Assembly: GCF_019702945.1 (NCBI RefSeq)
Contig: NZ_AP024749.1
Location: forward strand, 992,001 to 1,056,000
Direction: 5' to 3'
Length of the DNA stretch: 64,000 nucleotides
Source of the DNA: Flavobacterium okayamense
GTDB lineage: Bacteria; Bacteroidota; Bacteroidia; Flavobacteriales; Flavobacteriaceae
Below the pieces are notes generated by a model. That model saw only the letters and a program-made list of their open reading frames with translations, was not told the origin of the DNA and did not search any database. A program made the position numbers and the translations under genes. This document shows, piece after piece, positions 15,503 to 24,697 of the stretch (positions are counted from its first letter, which is position 1; each line of letters starts with the position of its first letter).

Positions 15503-17128
15503 ATGGAGAACTACACTCAAAATACGAAAACGATTTCGTTAGAAAAATACGGGATTACAAATGTAAGTGAGATTGTCTATAATCCTTCTTATGACGAATT
15601 GTATGATGCAGAGTTAAACTCTAATTTACAAGGTTACGAAAAGGGTCAGTTGTCTGAACTTGGAGCTGTAAATGTAATGACTGGAGAGTTCACGGGACGA
15701 TCGCCTAAAGACAAATATATTGTTAAAGACGAAACTTCGAAAGATACAATTTGGTGGACATCAGAAAAAGCAGCTAATGACAACAAACCAATTTCTACTG
15801 AAACATGGAATGCTTTAAAAGAGGTTTCTGTAAACCAATTATCAGGCAAGAAGTTATATGTAGTAGATGCTTTTTGTGGCGCTAATGAAGATACACGATT
15901 AAAAGTTCGTTTCATTATGGAGGTTGCTTGGCAAGCTCATTTTGTTACAAATATGTTTATTCGTCCAACAGAGCAAGAATTAGAAAATTTTGGTGAGCCA
16001 GATTTTATTGTAATGAATGCTTCTAAAACTTCGTTTAAAGATTATGCTAAGCATGGGTTAAATTCTGAAGTATTTGTAGCATTTAATTTAACTGAAAAAA
16101 TACAATTAATTGGTGGTACTTGGTATGGTGGTGAAATGAAAAAAGGTATGTTCGCAATGATGAACTACTATTTACCTTTGCAAGGTATTGCTTCGATGCA
16201 CTGTTCGGCTAATAAAGGTGCCGCCGGAGATGTTGCTGTTTTCTTTGGATTATCTGGAACAGGAAAAACAACTTTATCTACAGACCCAAAACGTGAATTA
16301 ATTGGAGATGATGAGCATGGATGGGATAATGATGGGGTTTTCAACTTTGAAGGAGGTTGTTATGCAAAAACAATTGATTTAAGTAAGGAAAACGAACCAG
16401 ATATTTATGGTGCTATTAAAAAAGATGCTCTGTTAGAAAATGTTACACTTGATGAAAATGGTAAAATTGATTTTACTGATGGTTCTGTAACTCAAAACAC
16501 AAGGGTTTCATATCCAATTTATCATATTGAAAATATTGTTAGACCTGTTTCAAAAGCAGGACATGCTACTAAAGTAATTTTCTTAACAGCTGATGCTTTT
16601 GGTGTTATGCCGCCAGTTTCAAAATTAACACCTGAACAAACGAAGTACTATTTCTTGTCAGGATTTACGGCTAAATTAGCGGGAACAGAAAGAGGAGTGA
16701 CAGAACCACAACCAACTTTCTCTGCTTGTTTTGGAAAAGCGTTTTTAACTTTACACCCAACCAAATATGGAGAAGAGTTAGTTAAGAAAATGGAAGAGCA
16801 CAATGCAACTGCATATATGGTTAACACAGGTTGGAACGGTACTGGAAAACGTATTTCAATTAAAGATACTCGTGCTATTATTGATAGAATTTTAGACGGT
16901 TCAATTGAAAGAGCTGAAACTAAAGTAATTCCAATCTTTAATTTTGAAGTTCCAACGAGCTTAAGTGAAGTAAATGATGAGATTTTAGATCCAAGAAATA
17001 CTTATACAGACGCTTCAAAATGGAATGAAAAAGCAACGGATTTAGCATCTAAGTTTATTAAAAACTTTGATCAGTATACTGATAATGAAGAAGGTAAGGC
17101 TTTAGTTAAGGCAGGACCTCAATTATAG
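15503..17128 (+). CDS. pckA: Phosphoenolpyruvate carboxykinase (ATP)
   Basis: Converts oxaloacetate and ATP to phosphoenolpyruvate and CO2, the entry step of gluconeogenesis. The 541 residues carry RSPKDKYIV, the active-site region [19 protein letters not shown], the P-loop [11 protein letters not shown], the kinase-2 motif IGDDEHGWD and NTGWNGTG. Length is normal for the ATP-dependent class. The gene has its own promoter and terminator. Confidence 0.98.
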   Translation: MENYTQNTKTISLEKYGITNVSEIVYNPSYDELYDAELNSNLQGYEKGQLSELGAVNVMTGEFTGRSPKDKYIVKDETSKDTIWWTSEKAANDNKPISTETWNALKEVSVNQLSGKKLYVVDAFCGANEDTRLKVRFIMEVAWQAHFVTNMFIRPTEQELENFGEPDFIVMNASKTSFKDYAKHGLNSEVFVAFNLTEKIQLIGGTWYGGEMKKGMFAMMNYYLPLQGIASMHCSANKGAAGDVAVFFGLSGTGKTTLSTDPKRELIGDDEHGWDNDGVFNFEGGCYAKTIDLSKENEPDIYGAIKKDALLENVTLDENGKIDFTDGSVTQNTRVSYPIYHIENIVRPVSKAGHATKVIFLTADAFGVMPPVSKLTPEQTKYYFLSGFTAKLAGTERGVTEPQPTFSACFGKAFLTLHPTKYGEELVKKMEEHNATAYMVNTGWNGTGKRISIKDTRAIIDRILDGSIERAETKVIPIFNFEVPTSLSEVNDEILDPRNTYTDASKWNEKATDLASKFIKNFDQYTDNEEGKALVKAGPQL

Positions 17129-17150
17129 ACTTTATTAAAATTTAAACATA

Positions 17151-17181
17151 AAAAAGGGTTTCCAAATGGAAACCCTTTTTG
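17151..17181. terminator. Bidirectional terminator between pckA and hemD
   Basis: AAAAAGGGTTTCC pairs with GGAAACCCTTTTT around a 4-nt loop. A and T runs on both flanks allow use in both directions. Confidence 0.92.
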
Positions 17182-17200
17182 TTATTTATAAATAGAAAAA

Positions 17201-17959
17201 TTATTTTCCTTTATTCGCTTCAACGATATATTTTTCTAAAGCTCCAGTCATTGATGGCGTTTCTGGTGTTGGTGCCATAATATCAACTCGTAAACCTCTA
17301 TCTAATGCTTCTTTTTGAGTTGTAGTTCCAAAAACAGCAATTCTAGTGTTGTTTTGTTGGAAATTAGGAAAGTTTTCAAATAATGAACGAATACCTGTTG
17401 GGCTAAAAAACGCTAAAATATCATAATAAACGTCTTTTAAATCCGATAAATCACTAATTACCGTTTTGTAGAAAATTCCTTGTGTCCAAGCAACGCCAAG
17501 TTTATCTAATGTTTGTGGAACATCAGCATTTAATTGGTCGGTATTAGGTAATAAGAATTTTTCATCCTTGTATTTTTTAATTAAAGGAGCTAAATCTGTA
17601 AACTCTTTTTGTCCAACATATATTTTGCGTTTTCTGTAAACAACATAACGTTGTAGATAAAATGCAACAGCTTCAGATTGACAAAAATACTTTAAATCTT
17701 CTGGCACTTTATAACGCATTTCTTCGGCTACTCTAAAGAAGTGATCAACTGCATTTCTACTGGTTAGTATAATTGCGGTAAACTTACTTAAGTCAATTTT
17801 TTGAGCTCTCACGTCTTTAGCACTTACACCTTCAACGTGTATAAAAGGTCTAAAGTCAACTTTTACTTTAAGTTTGTTTTGTAATTCGAAATATGGCGAA
17901 TTCTCTACTTTAGGCTCTGGTTGTGAAACCAAAATTGTTTTCACTTTCAAGTTTGACAT
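17201..17959 (-). CDS. hemD: Uroporphyrinogen-III synthase
   Basis: A 252-residue two-domain HemD: KVKTILVSQPEPKVENSPY, then TAIILTSRNAVDHFF, LPNTDQLNADVPQTL and LAFFSPTGIRSLFENFPN, plus IAVFGTTTQKEAL. It closes hydroxymethylbilane to uroporphyrinogen III in haem and sirohaem synthesis. Sequence conservation in this family is low, but the order of SRNAV, LP and FFSPTG motifs is characteristic. It forms an operon with the DUF4271 gene just upstream (9-nt gap). Confidence 0.9.
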   Translation of the reverse strand: MSNLKVKTILVSQPEPKVENSPYFELQNKLKVKVDFRPFIHVEGVSAKDVRAQKIDLSKFTAIILTSRNAVDHFFRVAEEMRYKVPEDLKYFCQSEAVAFYLQRYVVYRKRKIYVGQKEFTDLAPLIKKYKDEKFLLPNTDQLNADVPQTLDKLGVAWTQGIFYKTVISDLSDLKDVYYDILAFFSPTGIRSLFENFPNFQQNNTRIAVFGTTTQKEALDRGLRVDIMAPTPETPSMTGALEKYIVEANKGK

Positions 17960-17968
17960 ATATGTAAT

Positions 17969-18631
17969 CTAATTTTTTGTAACCCAATAATATATAAAAT
18001 AATAGGGTGCTATTTCAAGGGTGCAAAGATATAAAATAAAATAAAATATTTTACGAAGAAGTAAATTTTGATAATTTCTTAATGTTATCGAGTATGTAAT
18101 AAGATTTAACGCAAAGAGAATTATAGCTATACTTAAGTAAATCCACTCGTTTACAATATTATTATAATACAGCACCATGTTAATTGGTAATAATATAAAA
18201 CCAAAATAGGTTCTATAACTTACTTTAAAAAGATTAAATTGTTCGGTAAAATCTTCTATGTGAAAGGTGACAGAGATTATTTTTTCAATTAAATATTTGG
18301 ATAGAATAAAAACCGACAAAAACGTAAAAACTTGAATAAATAATATCATTTCTGTTTTATCTCGATTTTGAACCGAACTTATTAGAAGATGGATGAAAAA
18401 AGAGAAAGAAATTAACTGAACAATAAACATAGTAATTGTAAAACTATTCGACATGTTGCTACTGTCTTTGTAAATTTTTACATATTTGTCAGAGAATGCC
18501 AAGTTGCTAAATTCGTAAAAACGAGATGTAAAAATGTTTCGGTTTACAGCTATCAAGATAAAAGCTATGGCAAACAAAATAGTTGCCCAATCTTGGATTA
18601 AAGGAAGTCTTTCTTGAAAATTTAATTCCAT
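17969..18631 (-). CDS. DUF4271 membrane protein
   Basis: A 220-residue integral membrane protein with about six hydrophobic segments, starting ERLPLIQDWATILFAIAF and ending IAPYYFIYYWV. The pattern fits DUF4271, a Bacteroidota family regularly next to hemD; function unknown. The -7 box lies so close to the start that the mRNA may be almost leaderless. Confidence 0.88.
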   Translation of the reverse strand: MELNFQERLPLIQDWATILFAIAFILIAVNRNIFTSRFYEFSNLAFSDKYVKIYKDSSNMSNSFTITMFIVQLISFSFFIHLLISSVQNRDKTEMILFIQVFTFLSVFILSKYLIEKIISVTFHIEDFTEQFNLFKVSYRTYFGFILLPINMVLYYNNIVNEWIYLSIAIILFALNLITYSITLRNYQNLLLRKIFYFILYLCTLEIAPYYFIYYWVTKN

Positions 18632-18639
18632 ACTTACAG

Positions 18640-18647
18640 CAAAAGTA
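18640..18647 (-). promoter_or_regulatory. -7 element of the DUF4271-hemD operon
   Basis: On the minus strand TACTTTTG ends 8 nt before the start codon, so the transcript would begin only a few bases ahead of ATG. Confidence 0.55.
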
Positions 18648-18708
18648 CAAAAAATACCTTCATAAAGATTATTATAACTTTATTAAGAGTTTTTATCTAA
18701 TAATACAT

Positions 18709-18716
18709 TATTTTTG
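18709..18716 (+). promoter_or_regulatory. -7 element of the glycosyltransferase-dihydroorotase operon
   Basis: TATTTTTG lies 20 nt before the GTG start. The -33 region is T-rich without a clear TTG. Confidence 0.5.
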
Positions 18717-18736
18717 CAATTAAATCCATTGTACGA

Positions 18737-19459
18737 GTGGCGAAAAGCATTGTTATTATACCTACTTATAATGAAATCGAAAACATAGAAGATATCATTC
18801 AAACTGTTTTCGCGTTGCCTAAACCATTTAGTATACTTGTGGTAGATGATAATTCTCCTGATGGTACAGCTGATAAAGTTTTAGAATTACAAGCTCAATT
18901 CCCCGATCAATTGTTTTTAGAAATTAGAAAGAAAAAATCAGGTCTTGGAACAGCTTATGTACATGGTTTTAAATGGGCAATAGCTAAAGAGTTTGATTAT
19001 ATTTTTGAAATGGATGCTGATTTTTCACACAATCCAAACGATTTGGTACACTTACAACAAGCCTGCGAAGATGGTGCAGATTTAGCAATTGGTTCACGAT
19101 ATTCAACGGGAGTTAATGTAGTAAATTGGCCTCTTTCAAGAGTTTTGTTGTCATATTTTGCTTCGGTGTATGTAAGGTTAATTACAGGTATGAAAATTCA
19201 TGATGCAACAGCTGGATTTAAATGTTATAAAAGAAAAGTTTTGGAAACAATAAACCTAGACAAAATAAAATTTGTAGGTTATGCGTTTCAAATTGAAATG
19301 AAATATAGAGCCTTTGTAAAACAATTTAACATTGTTGAAGTACCTATTATTTTTACAGATAGAACAAAAGGGCAATCAAAAATGAGTGGAGCAATTATTA
19401 GAGAAGCAGTTTTTGGTGTAATTTTGTTACGAATTAAAAGTCTATTTAACCAACTATAA
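18737..19459 (+). CDS. Polyprenol-phosphate mannosyltransferase-like GT2
   Basis: A 240-residue GT2 enzyme of the dolichyl-phosphate mannose synthase type, lacking the C-terminal membrane anchor. Visible motifs are IPTYNEIENI, the nucleotide-binding VVDDNSPDGTAD, FEMDADFSHNP (metal-binding DAD), GSRY and TAGFKCY, ending GQSKMSGAI. It would move a hexose from a sugar nucleotide to a lipid carrier at the membrane. The start is GTG at 18737, reading VAKSIVIIPTYNE. It forms an operon with dihydroorotase (3-nt gap) and a DUF4296 lipoprotein. Confidence 0.93.
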   Translation: MAKSIVIIPTYNEIENIEDIIQTVFALPKPFSILVVDDNSPDGTADKVLELQAQFPDQLFLEIRKKKSGLGTAYVHGFKWAIAKEFDYIFEMDADFSHNPNDLVHLQQACEDGADLAIGSRYSTGVNVVNWPLSRVLLSYFASVYVRLITGMKIHDATAGFKCYKRKVLETINLDKIKFVGYAFQIEMKYRAFVKQFNIVEVPIIFTDRTKGQSKMSGAIIREAVFGVILLRIKSLFNQL

Positions 19460-19462
19460 GAG

Positions 19463-20803
19463 ATGAGCACTTTTTTAATAAAGAATGCAAAAATTGTAAA
19501 TGAAGGAGAAATTTTTGAAGGAGATGTTTTAATTGAAAACGAATTCATTAAAGAGATTTCTGAAAAAATTAGCCCGAAATCTTCTGATTGTATTATCATT
19601 GATGCAGAAGGAAATTATTTAATTCCGGGAGTAATTGATGATCAAGTGCATTTTAGAGAGCCTGGATTGACTCATAAAGGTAATATTGAAACAGAAAGTA
19701 GAGCAGCAATTGCCGGCGGTATTACTTCGTTTATTGAGCAACCTAATACTGTGCCAAATGCTGTTACTCAGGAACTATTAGAGCAGAAATACGAAATTGC
19801 ATCACAAACATCGTATGCCAATTACTCATTTATGATGGGAGGTACAAACGATAATTTAGAGGAAGTTTTAAAAACAAATCCAAGAAATGTTGCTGGAATT
19901 AAACTGTTTTTAGGTTCTTCAACTGGAAATATGTTGGTTGATGATCAAGACACTTTAGAAAAAATCTTCTCATCAACAAAGATGTTAATAGCAGTTCATT
20001 GTGAAGACGAAGCGACTATAAAAGCTAACTTAGAGAAATATAAAGAAGAATATGGTGATGATATTCCAGTTAAAGTACATCATTTAATTAGAAGTGCTGA
20101 AGCTTGCTATAAATCTTCTTCTAAAGCTATTGAATTAGCAAAGAAGACTGGGGCAAGATTACATGTTTTTCATTTGTCTACTGCTAAAGAAATGGAACTT
20201 TTTACAAATAAAATTCCATTAGAGGAAAAGCAAATCACTGCAGAAGTTTGTATACATCACTTATGGTTTTCTAATGAAGATTATGAAACAAAAGGGAGTT
20301 TAATAAAATGGAATCCAGCGGTAAAAACTGCTGAAGATAGAGAGGCATTGTGGGAGGCTTTATTAGATGATAGAATTGACGTTATAGCAACGGATCATGC
20401 GCCTCATACATTAGAAGAAAAAATGAATTCTTACACTTCATGTCCTTCTGGTGGGCCATTAGTTCAACATGCTTTGGTTGCGATGTTTGAAGCACAATTA
20501 AAAGGTAAAATTTCTGTCGAAAAAATTGTTGAGAAGATGTGTCATAATCCAGCAAAAATTTTTAAAATTGAGAAAAGAGGATTTATAAAAGAAGGTTTTT
20601 ATGCTGATTTGGTAATTGTTAATTCTCACCAACCTTGGGTTGTTAAAAAAGAGAACATTTTGTACAAATGTGGTTGGTCACCTTTTGAAGGAACAAATTT
20701 TAAATCTCGTGTATTACATACTTTTGTTAATGGACATTTAGCTTTTACGAATGGAAAAGTTAAAGATGTAAAAGCTGGAAAAAGATTACTTTTTGAAAGA
20801 TAA
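19463..20803 (+). CDS. pyrC: Dihydroorotase
   Basis: A 446-residue class I dihydroorotase that cyclises carbamoyl-aspartate in de novo pyrimidine synthesis. Metal-site motifs are IDDQVHFREPG (first His of the usual HxH replaced by Gln), IKLFLGSSTGN with the Lys to be carboxylated, AVHCED, HVFHLSTAKE and ATDHAPHT. The Gln substitution is, as I recall, common in Bacteroidota. The allantoinase and hydantoinase relatives are less likely given the context and FREPGLTHKG. It follows the glycosyltransferase by 3 nt. Confidence 0.93.
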   Translation: MSTFLIKNAKIVNEGEIFEGDVLIENEFIKEISEKISPKSSDCIIIDAEGNYLIPGVIDDQVHFREPGLTHKGNIETESRAAIAGGITSFIEQPNTVPNAVTQELLEQKYEIASQTSYANYSFMMGGTNDNLEEVLKTNPRNVAGIKLFLGSSTGNMLVDDQDTLEKIFSSTKMLIAVHCEDEATIKANLEKYKEEYGDDIPVKVHHLIRSAEACYKSSSKAIELAKKTGARLHVFHLSTAKEMELFTNKIPLEEKQITAEVCIHHLWFSNEDYETKGSLIKWNPAVKTAEDREALWEALLDDRIDVIATDHAPHTLEEKMNSYTSCPSGGPLVQHALVAMFEAQLKGKISVEKIVEKMCHNPAKIFKIEKRGFIKEGFYADLVIVNSHQPWVVKKENILYKCGWSPFEGTNFKSRVLHTFVNGHLAFTNGKVKDVKAGKRLLFER

Positions 20804-20806
20804 AAT

Positions 20807-21196
20807 ATGAAAGGTTATATATTTTTGTTATTATCAATTTTTGTTTTGGTTTCTTGTAATGAAAAACCGGTAGAAAAACCAGATCGATTAATTAATAAAG
20901 AAACAATGATTGATATTTTGTACGACATCTCTGTTTTGCAAGCATCAGTTAGTTTTAAACCAGATATTGTTAATCAAAATGTTGAGGTTGAAAAATATAT
21001 TTATGAAAAATATGGAATAGATAGTTTAACACTTCATCAAAATCAACGATTTTATGCATCGGATGTTGAGGATTTCAACAAGATGTACAAAGAGCTTTCA
21101 GAGAAAATTAAGAATGAAGAAACAATTGCAGATTCTCTATCTAAATCAGAAAAAAAAGTTGAGACAAAGGAAACTGAAGTAAAAAGAGCTCCATAA
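20807..21196 (+). CDS. DUF4296 lipoprotein
   Basis: A 129-residue protein with a lipobox (LSIFVLVSC, Cys at about 17), the conserved core MIDILYDISVLQA ... EKYIYEKYGIDSLTLHQNQRFYA and a Lys/Glu-rich tail. This is the pattern of DUF4296, a flavobacterial family of unknown function commonly found behind dihydroorotase. It starts 3 nt after pyrC. Confidence 0.9.
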   Translation: MKGYIFLLLSIFVLVSCNEKPVEKPDRLINKETMIDILYDISVLQASVSFKPDIVNQNVEVEKYIYEKYGIDSLTLHQNQRFYASDVEDFNKMYKELSEKIKNEETIADSLSKSEKKVETKETEVKRAP

Positions 21197-21202
21197 TCGA
21201 TT

Positions 21203-22195
21203 TTAAAAACTCTTCAATAGTTTTTTTAAATAGTCATCTATTTCAATGAAATGATAATTTAAGGTTTCTTTAATTTTAGTATTATCAAATTCTTTTGTTG
21301 AATGTAATGCTTTTGACGTGGCTTTGGTTAGAATTCGTTTTTTTCTCATAATTAAACTCAAAAACCAGTCAAATCGCCAAGCAAAGGATAGAAAACTTTT
21401 ACTAGCATAAATAAATGGTTTTTTAACTTTTAAAGTTTCAGCAACTAAATTTAAAATCTTTTCATAAGTTGGGTTTTCGGCAACTAATGTAAATCGTTCG
21501 CCGTTTATATTGTGTTTCATTAAAGTAATCATACAATTTACTACGTCTTCAACTGCAATAATTCCAAATTTTCCTTTTGTATAAAATGGATTTCCTTTTT
21601 TTATGGCTTTAATAAAGGTACTACTTCCATTATAAGGAAAACCATACCCAAAAATTACTCCAGGATTTACTATTACAACTTTTAAACCTTCTTGAAATCC
21701 ACGCCAAACTTCCATTTCGGCAGCATATTTAGATATTGAGTATTCGCTATGAAGTTTTTCAGGATTATATTCAGTTTCTTCGTTTATAATAATTTGTGTA
21801 TCTAAAGGGTCGCCTAGAGCAGCTACAGAACTAACATAACACAATTTCTCAATGTTAAAGTCTAAACAGCAATTTACAATATTGGCTGTTCCTTCAAGAT
21901 TTACTTTCATTAACTCATCCTCATCTTTTGGATCAAATGAAATAAAAGCGGCACAATGATAAACTTTCGTCACGCCTTTAAAAGCTTCTTCTAAACTTGG
22001 AATATCAGTTATATCGGCTTTTATCCAATTAATTTTTTCAAAAAGATTATCAGCATTATAAAAACGGAATATATTTTCTACGGCAGTAAAACTTTTCTTA
22101 TCACGAAAAATAGCTTTTACCTCCTCTTTTTCTTGAAGCAGTTTAACGATTAAGTGAGAACCAACAAGTCCGGTCGCGCCAGTAACTAAAATCAT
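21203..22195 (-). CDS. NAD-dependent epimerase/dehydratase (extended SDR)
   Basis: A 330-residue extended short-chain dehydrogenase. It has the Rossmann motif TGATGLVGSHLI, VYHCAAFISF, the Ser of YVSSVAALG and YSISKYAAEMEVW with the catalytic Tyr-x-x-x-Lys, followed by VNPGVIFGYG. The overall form resembles dihydroflavonol-4-reductase and 3-beta-hydroxysteroid-type enzymes; the substrate cannot be told. It converges on the DUF4296 gene and diverges from tyrS. Confidence 0.92.
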   Translation of the reverse strand: MILVTGATGLVGSHLIVKLLQEKEEVKAIFRDKKSFTAVENIFRFYNADNLFEKINWIKADITDIPSLEEAFKGVTKVYHCAAFISFDPKDEDELMKVNLEGTANIVNCCLDFNIEKLCYVSSVAALGDPLDTQIIINEETEYNPEKLHSEYSISKYAAEMEVWRGFQEGLKVVIVNPGVIFGYGFPYNGSSTFIKAIKKGNPFYTKGKFGIIAVEDVVNCMITLMKHNINGERFTLVAENPTYEKILNLVAETLKVKKPFIYASKSFLSFAWRFDWFLSLIMRKKRILTKATSKALHSTKEFDNTKIKETLNYHFIEIDDYLKKLLKSF

Positions 22196-22249
22196 AAGGT
22201 AAAAATAGGAAAACTTTTATAGATACTTTCAAACTTTTATTGTAAAAAC

Positions 22250-22257
22250 TATCTTTG
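22250..22257 (+). promoter_or_regulatory. -7 element of tyrS
   Basis: TATCTTTG lies 18 nt before the tyrS start. A near-consensus TTC sits about 20 nt upstream of it. Confidence 0.55.
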
Positions 22258-22275
22258 CGGAAATAATTTAGACAA

Positions 22276-23580
22276 ATGAAAAATTTAGTAGAAGAATTAC
22301 GTTGGAGAGGTTTGTTTCACGATATGATGCCAGGAACTGAAGAGCAATTGGTTAAAGAAGCAACAACAGTCTATATTGGGTTTGACCCAACTGCTGATTC
22401 TTTACATATAGGAAGTATGGTTCAAATTATTTTGTTGATGCATTTACGCAGAGCAGGGCATAAGGCAATTGCTTTGGTTGGAGGTGCAACAGGAATGATT
22501 GGTGACCCTTCTGGAAAATCAGACGAGCGTAATTTATTAGACGAAGCTACTTTAAATAAAAACGTGGAAGGAATTAAACGTGTTTTATCTCGTTTTTTAG
22601 ATTTTGATGCTAAAGATACTAATGCTCCTATTTTAGTAAATAACTACGATTGGATGAAAACCTTTTCTTTTATCGATTTTGCTCGTGATATTGGTAAACG
22701 TATTACGGTAAACTATATGATGAGTAAAGATTCGGTTAAAAAGCGTTTAAGCAGCGATTCTGGAGTTGGAATGAGCTTTACTGAATTTACATACCAATTA
22801 ATTCAAGGGTACGATTTTTACCATTTAAATAAAGAATACAATTGTTTGTTGCAAATGGGTGGAAGCGATCAATGGGGAAACATTACAACAGGAACTGAGT
22901 TAATCAGAAGAATGAATGTTGATAATGAAGAAAGAGGAAAAGCGTTTGCGCTAACAACTCCTTTAATAACAAAAGCAGATGGTTCTAAATTTGGTAAAAC
23001 CGAAGGGGGAAATGTTTGGTTAGATGCTGATAAAACTTCGGTTTATAAGTTTTACCAATTTTGGTTGAACACTACAGATGAAGATGCTGAAAAATACATC
23101 AAAATTTTTACGTTTTTAGATAAAGAAACTATTGATGCTTTAATTGAAGAACATAAACAAGCGCCTCATTTACGCGTATTACAAAAACGTTTGGCAGAAG
23201 AAGTTACTACTTTAGTGCATTCTAAAGAAGAATTAGAAAATGCTATTGCAGCTTCAGAAGCTTTGTTTAGTAACTCAATTGAGGGTTTACAAAAATTGAA
23301 TGAAAAAACATTTTTAGAAGTTTTTGATGGTGTTCCAATGGCAGAATTATCAATGACTGATATTGAAGAAGGCTTAGATATGATTGCGGCTATGGCGGCG
23401 AAAACAAATTTCTTGGCTTCAAATGGAGAAGCTAGACGCGAATTGAAACAAAATGCAATTTCTTTAAACAAAGAAAAGGTAAAAGAAGACAGAATTATTA
23501 CTAAAGAAGATTTAATTAATAATCAGTTTTTATTACTTCAAAAAGGAAAGAAAAATTATTACGTTATTAGAGTAAAGTAA
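22276..23580 (+). CDS. tyrS: Tyrosyl-tRNA synthetase
   Basis: Class I synthetase of 434 residues that charges tRNA-Tyr. It carries the HIGH-type motif [50 protein letters not shown], the KMSKS-type loop SKFGKTEGG and a C-terminal S4-like RNA-binding region ([17 protein letters not shown]). Length is standard. It has its own promoter; no classical terminator follows, but a dispersed repeat lies just past its stop. Confidence 0.97.
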   Translation: MKNLVEELRWRGLFHDMMPGTEEQLVKEATTVYIGFDPTADSLHIGSMVQIILLMHLRRAGHKAIALVGGATGMIGDPSGKSDERNLLDEATLNKNVEGIKRVLSRFLDFDAKDTNAPILVNNYDWMKTFSFIDFARDIGKRITVNYMMSKDSVKKRLSSDSGVGMSFTEFTYQLIQGYDFYHLNKEYNCLLQMGGSDQWGNITTGTELIRRMNVDNEERGKAFALTTPLITKADGSKFGKTEGGNVWLDADKTSVYKFYQFWLNTTDEDAEKYIKIFTFLDKETIDALIEEHKQAPHLRVLQKRLAEEVTTLVHSKEELENAIAASEALFSNSIEGLQKLNEKTFLEVFDGVPMAELSMTDIEEGLDMIAAMAAKTNFLASNGEARRELKQNAISLNKEKVKEDRIITKEDLINNQFLLLQKGKKNYYVIRVK

Positions 23581-23586
23581 TTTTTT

Positions 23587-23610
23587 GTCAGTTCGAGCGG
23601 AGTCGAGAAC
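23587..23610 (+). repeat. 24-nt dispersed repeat, copy B (intergenic)
   Basis: It matches 9060-9083 in leuS at 23 of 24 positions. It lies between the convergent tyrS and acyltransferase genes and overlaps the latter's stop codon by one base. It contains TTCGA and TCGA half-sites that could form a weak hairpin. Confidence 0.75.
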
Positions 23611-24590
23611 TACAAAACCATTAGGTTACATCCTCTAATATCAGAATTATCAAAACGTCCCAACACTTCGAATGAATGGTTGGGATATTTTTTTCCCAAA
23701 TCTTGAGTAGCAATAAAACTACACGAATTAATATTGGCCAAATCAATTACATTAATTCCACCATTTTTACCTTCTGGTAATAATGTTAAAGCATCTTCTG
23801 TATCACGAATTAAGATTTGCATCCAAGGTGGATATTCAAAAATGCCATTTCCTAATGAATACGCTTGCGACAAAAGTTCTGTCATACCATATTCCGAATG
23901 AATGGTTGGAACACCAAAGCCTTTACAAAGAATTTCATGAAGTTCTTCGCGAATCATTTCTTTACGTTTGCCTTTCATGCCGCCTGTTTCCATAATAATG
24001 GTATTTTTTAGATTAAATTGATGTTGTTCAACTAAATCTAACAACGCATAGGTAACGCCAATTAAAAGTACATTTTGTCCTGAATTATCTAATTCTTCTA
24101 ATTTTTGAATTAATGCGTCATAATTATGAAGATAAAATCCTGAATCAGGATGATTACTCGATTCAATTAAATCTTCCACCATATAAATTAAAGAAGAGCC
24201 TTCTCGCTCTAAATAGGAAGGAAGTAAAGCCAAAACACAATAGTTTTCAATAGTTCCATAAAACTCAGAAAAACCTTTTCTATAACTTGTTTCATACATT
24301 GAAACATCCGTTACTAGGTGTTTACTGGTTTGCATACCAGTAGTTCCGCTACTTGTAAATGTTTGTTGAATCGCTTCTGTTGAACTTAAAACATCGTGAC
24401 TTTTGAAAAATTGAATGGGTAAAAAGGGAATATCTAATATAGATTTAACATTTGATGGATTTCGCTTTATAAGGTTACAAAACTCTTGATATACCAAATT
24501 GTTTTCGAATTGGTAACGAAAAACTTTCATGGTAATTTTTTCAAAATCTTTTTTACCAGAAATAGAGAATATGTCTATTGAATCAATCAT
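23610..24590 (-). CDS. LuxE-like acyl transferase/ligase
   Basis: A 326-residue protein of the acyl-protein synthetase (LuxE)/PaaK-like adenylating family: FTSSGTTGMQTSKH (phosphate-binding loop), LALLPSYLEREGSSLIYM, METGGMKGKRKEM and TIHSEYGMTELLSQAY, then a C-terminal domain with IATQDLGK. It likely activates an acyl group, but its substrate and partner are unknown. In Bacteroidota it is a single gene without lux partners, as here. Confidence 0.88.
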   Translation of the reverse strand: MIDSIDIFSISGKKDFEKITMKVFRYQFENNLVYQEFCNLIKRNPSNVKSILDIPFLPIQFFKSHDVLSSTEAIQQTFTSSGTTGMQTSKHLVTDVSMYETSYRKGFSEFYGTIENYCVLALLPSYLEREGSSLIYMVEDLIESSNHPDSGFYLHNYDALIQKLEELDNSGQNVLLIGVTYALLDLVEQHQFNLKNTIIMETGGMKGKRKEMIREELHEILCKGFGVPTIHSEYGMTELLSQAYSLGNGIFEYPPWMQILIRDTEDALTLLPEGKNGGINVIDLANINSCSFIATQDLGKKYPNHSFEVLGRFDNSDIRGCNLMVL

Positions 24591-24634
24591 TTAATAGCTG
24601 TCCCATAGAGTGGACTTTAACGGTGTTCATCTTG

Positions 24635-24642
24635 CAAAGCTA
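24635..24642 (-). promoter_or_regulatory. -7 element of the acyltransferase gene
   Basis: TAGCTTTG on the minus strand, 44 nt before the start codon. Confidence 0.5.
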
Positions 24643-24648
24643 TAAAAT

Positions 24649-24676
24649 AAAAAAGCACCAACAATTGTTGGTGCCT
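24649..24676 (-). terminator. Terminator of the LTD/T9SS protein gene
   Basis: GCACCAACAATTGTTGGTGC is a perfect palindrome. On the minus strand a T6 tract follows it, about 22 nt past the stop codon. Confidence 0.9.
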
Positions 24677-24697
24677 TAATATATTTTAAAGTGTAAA

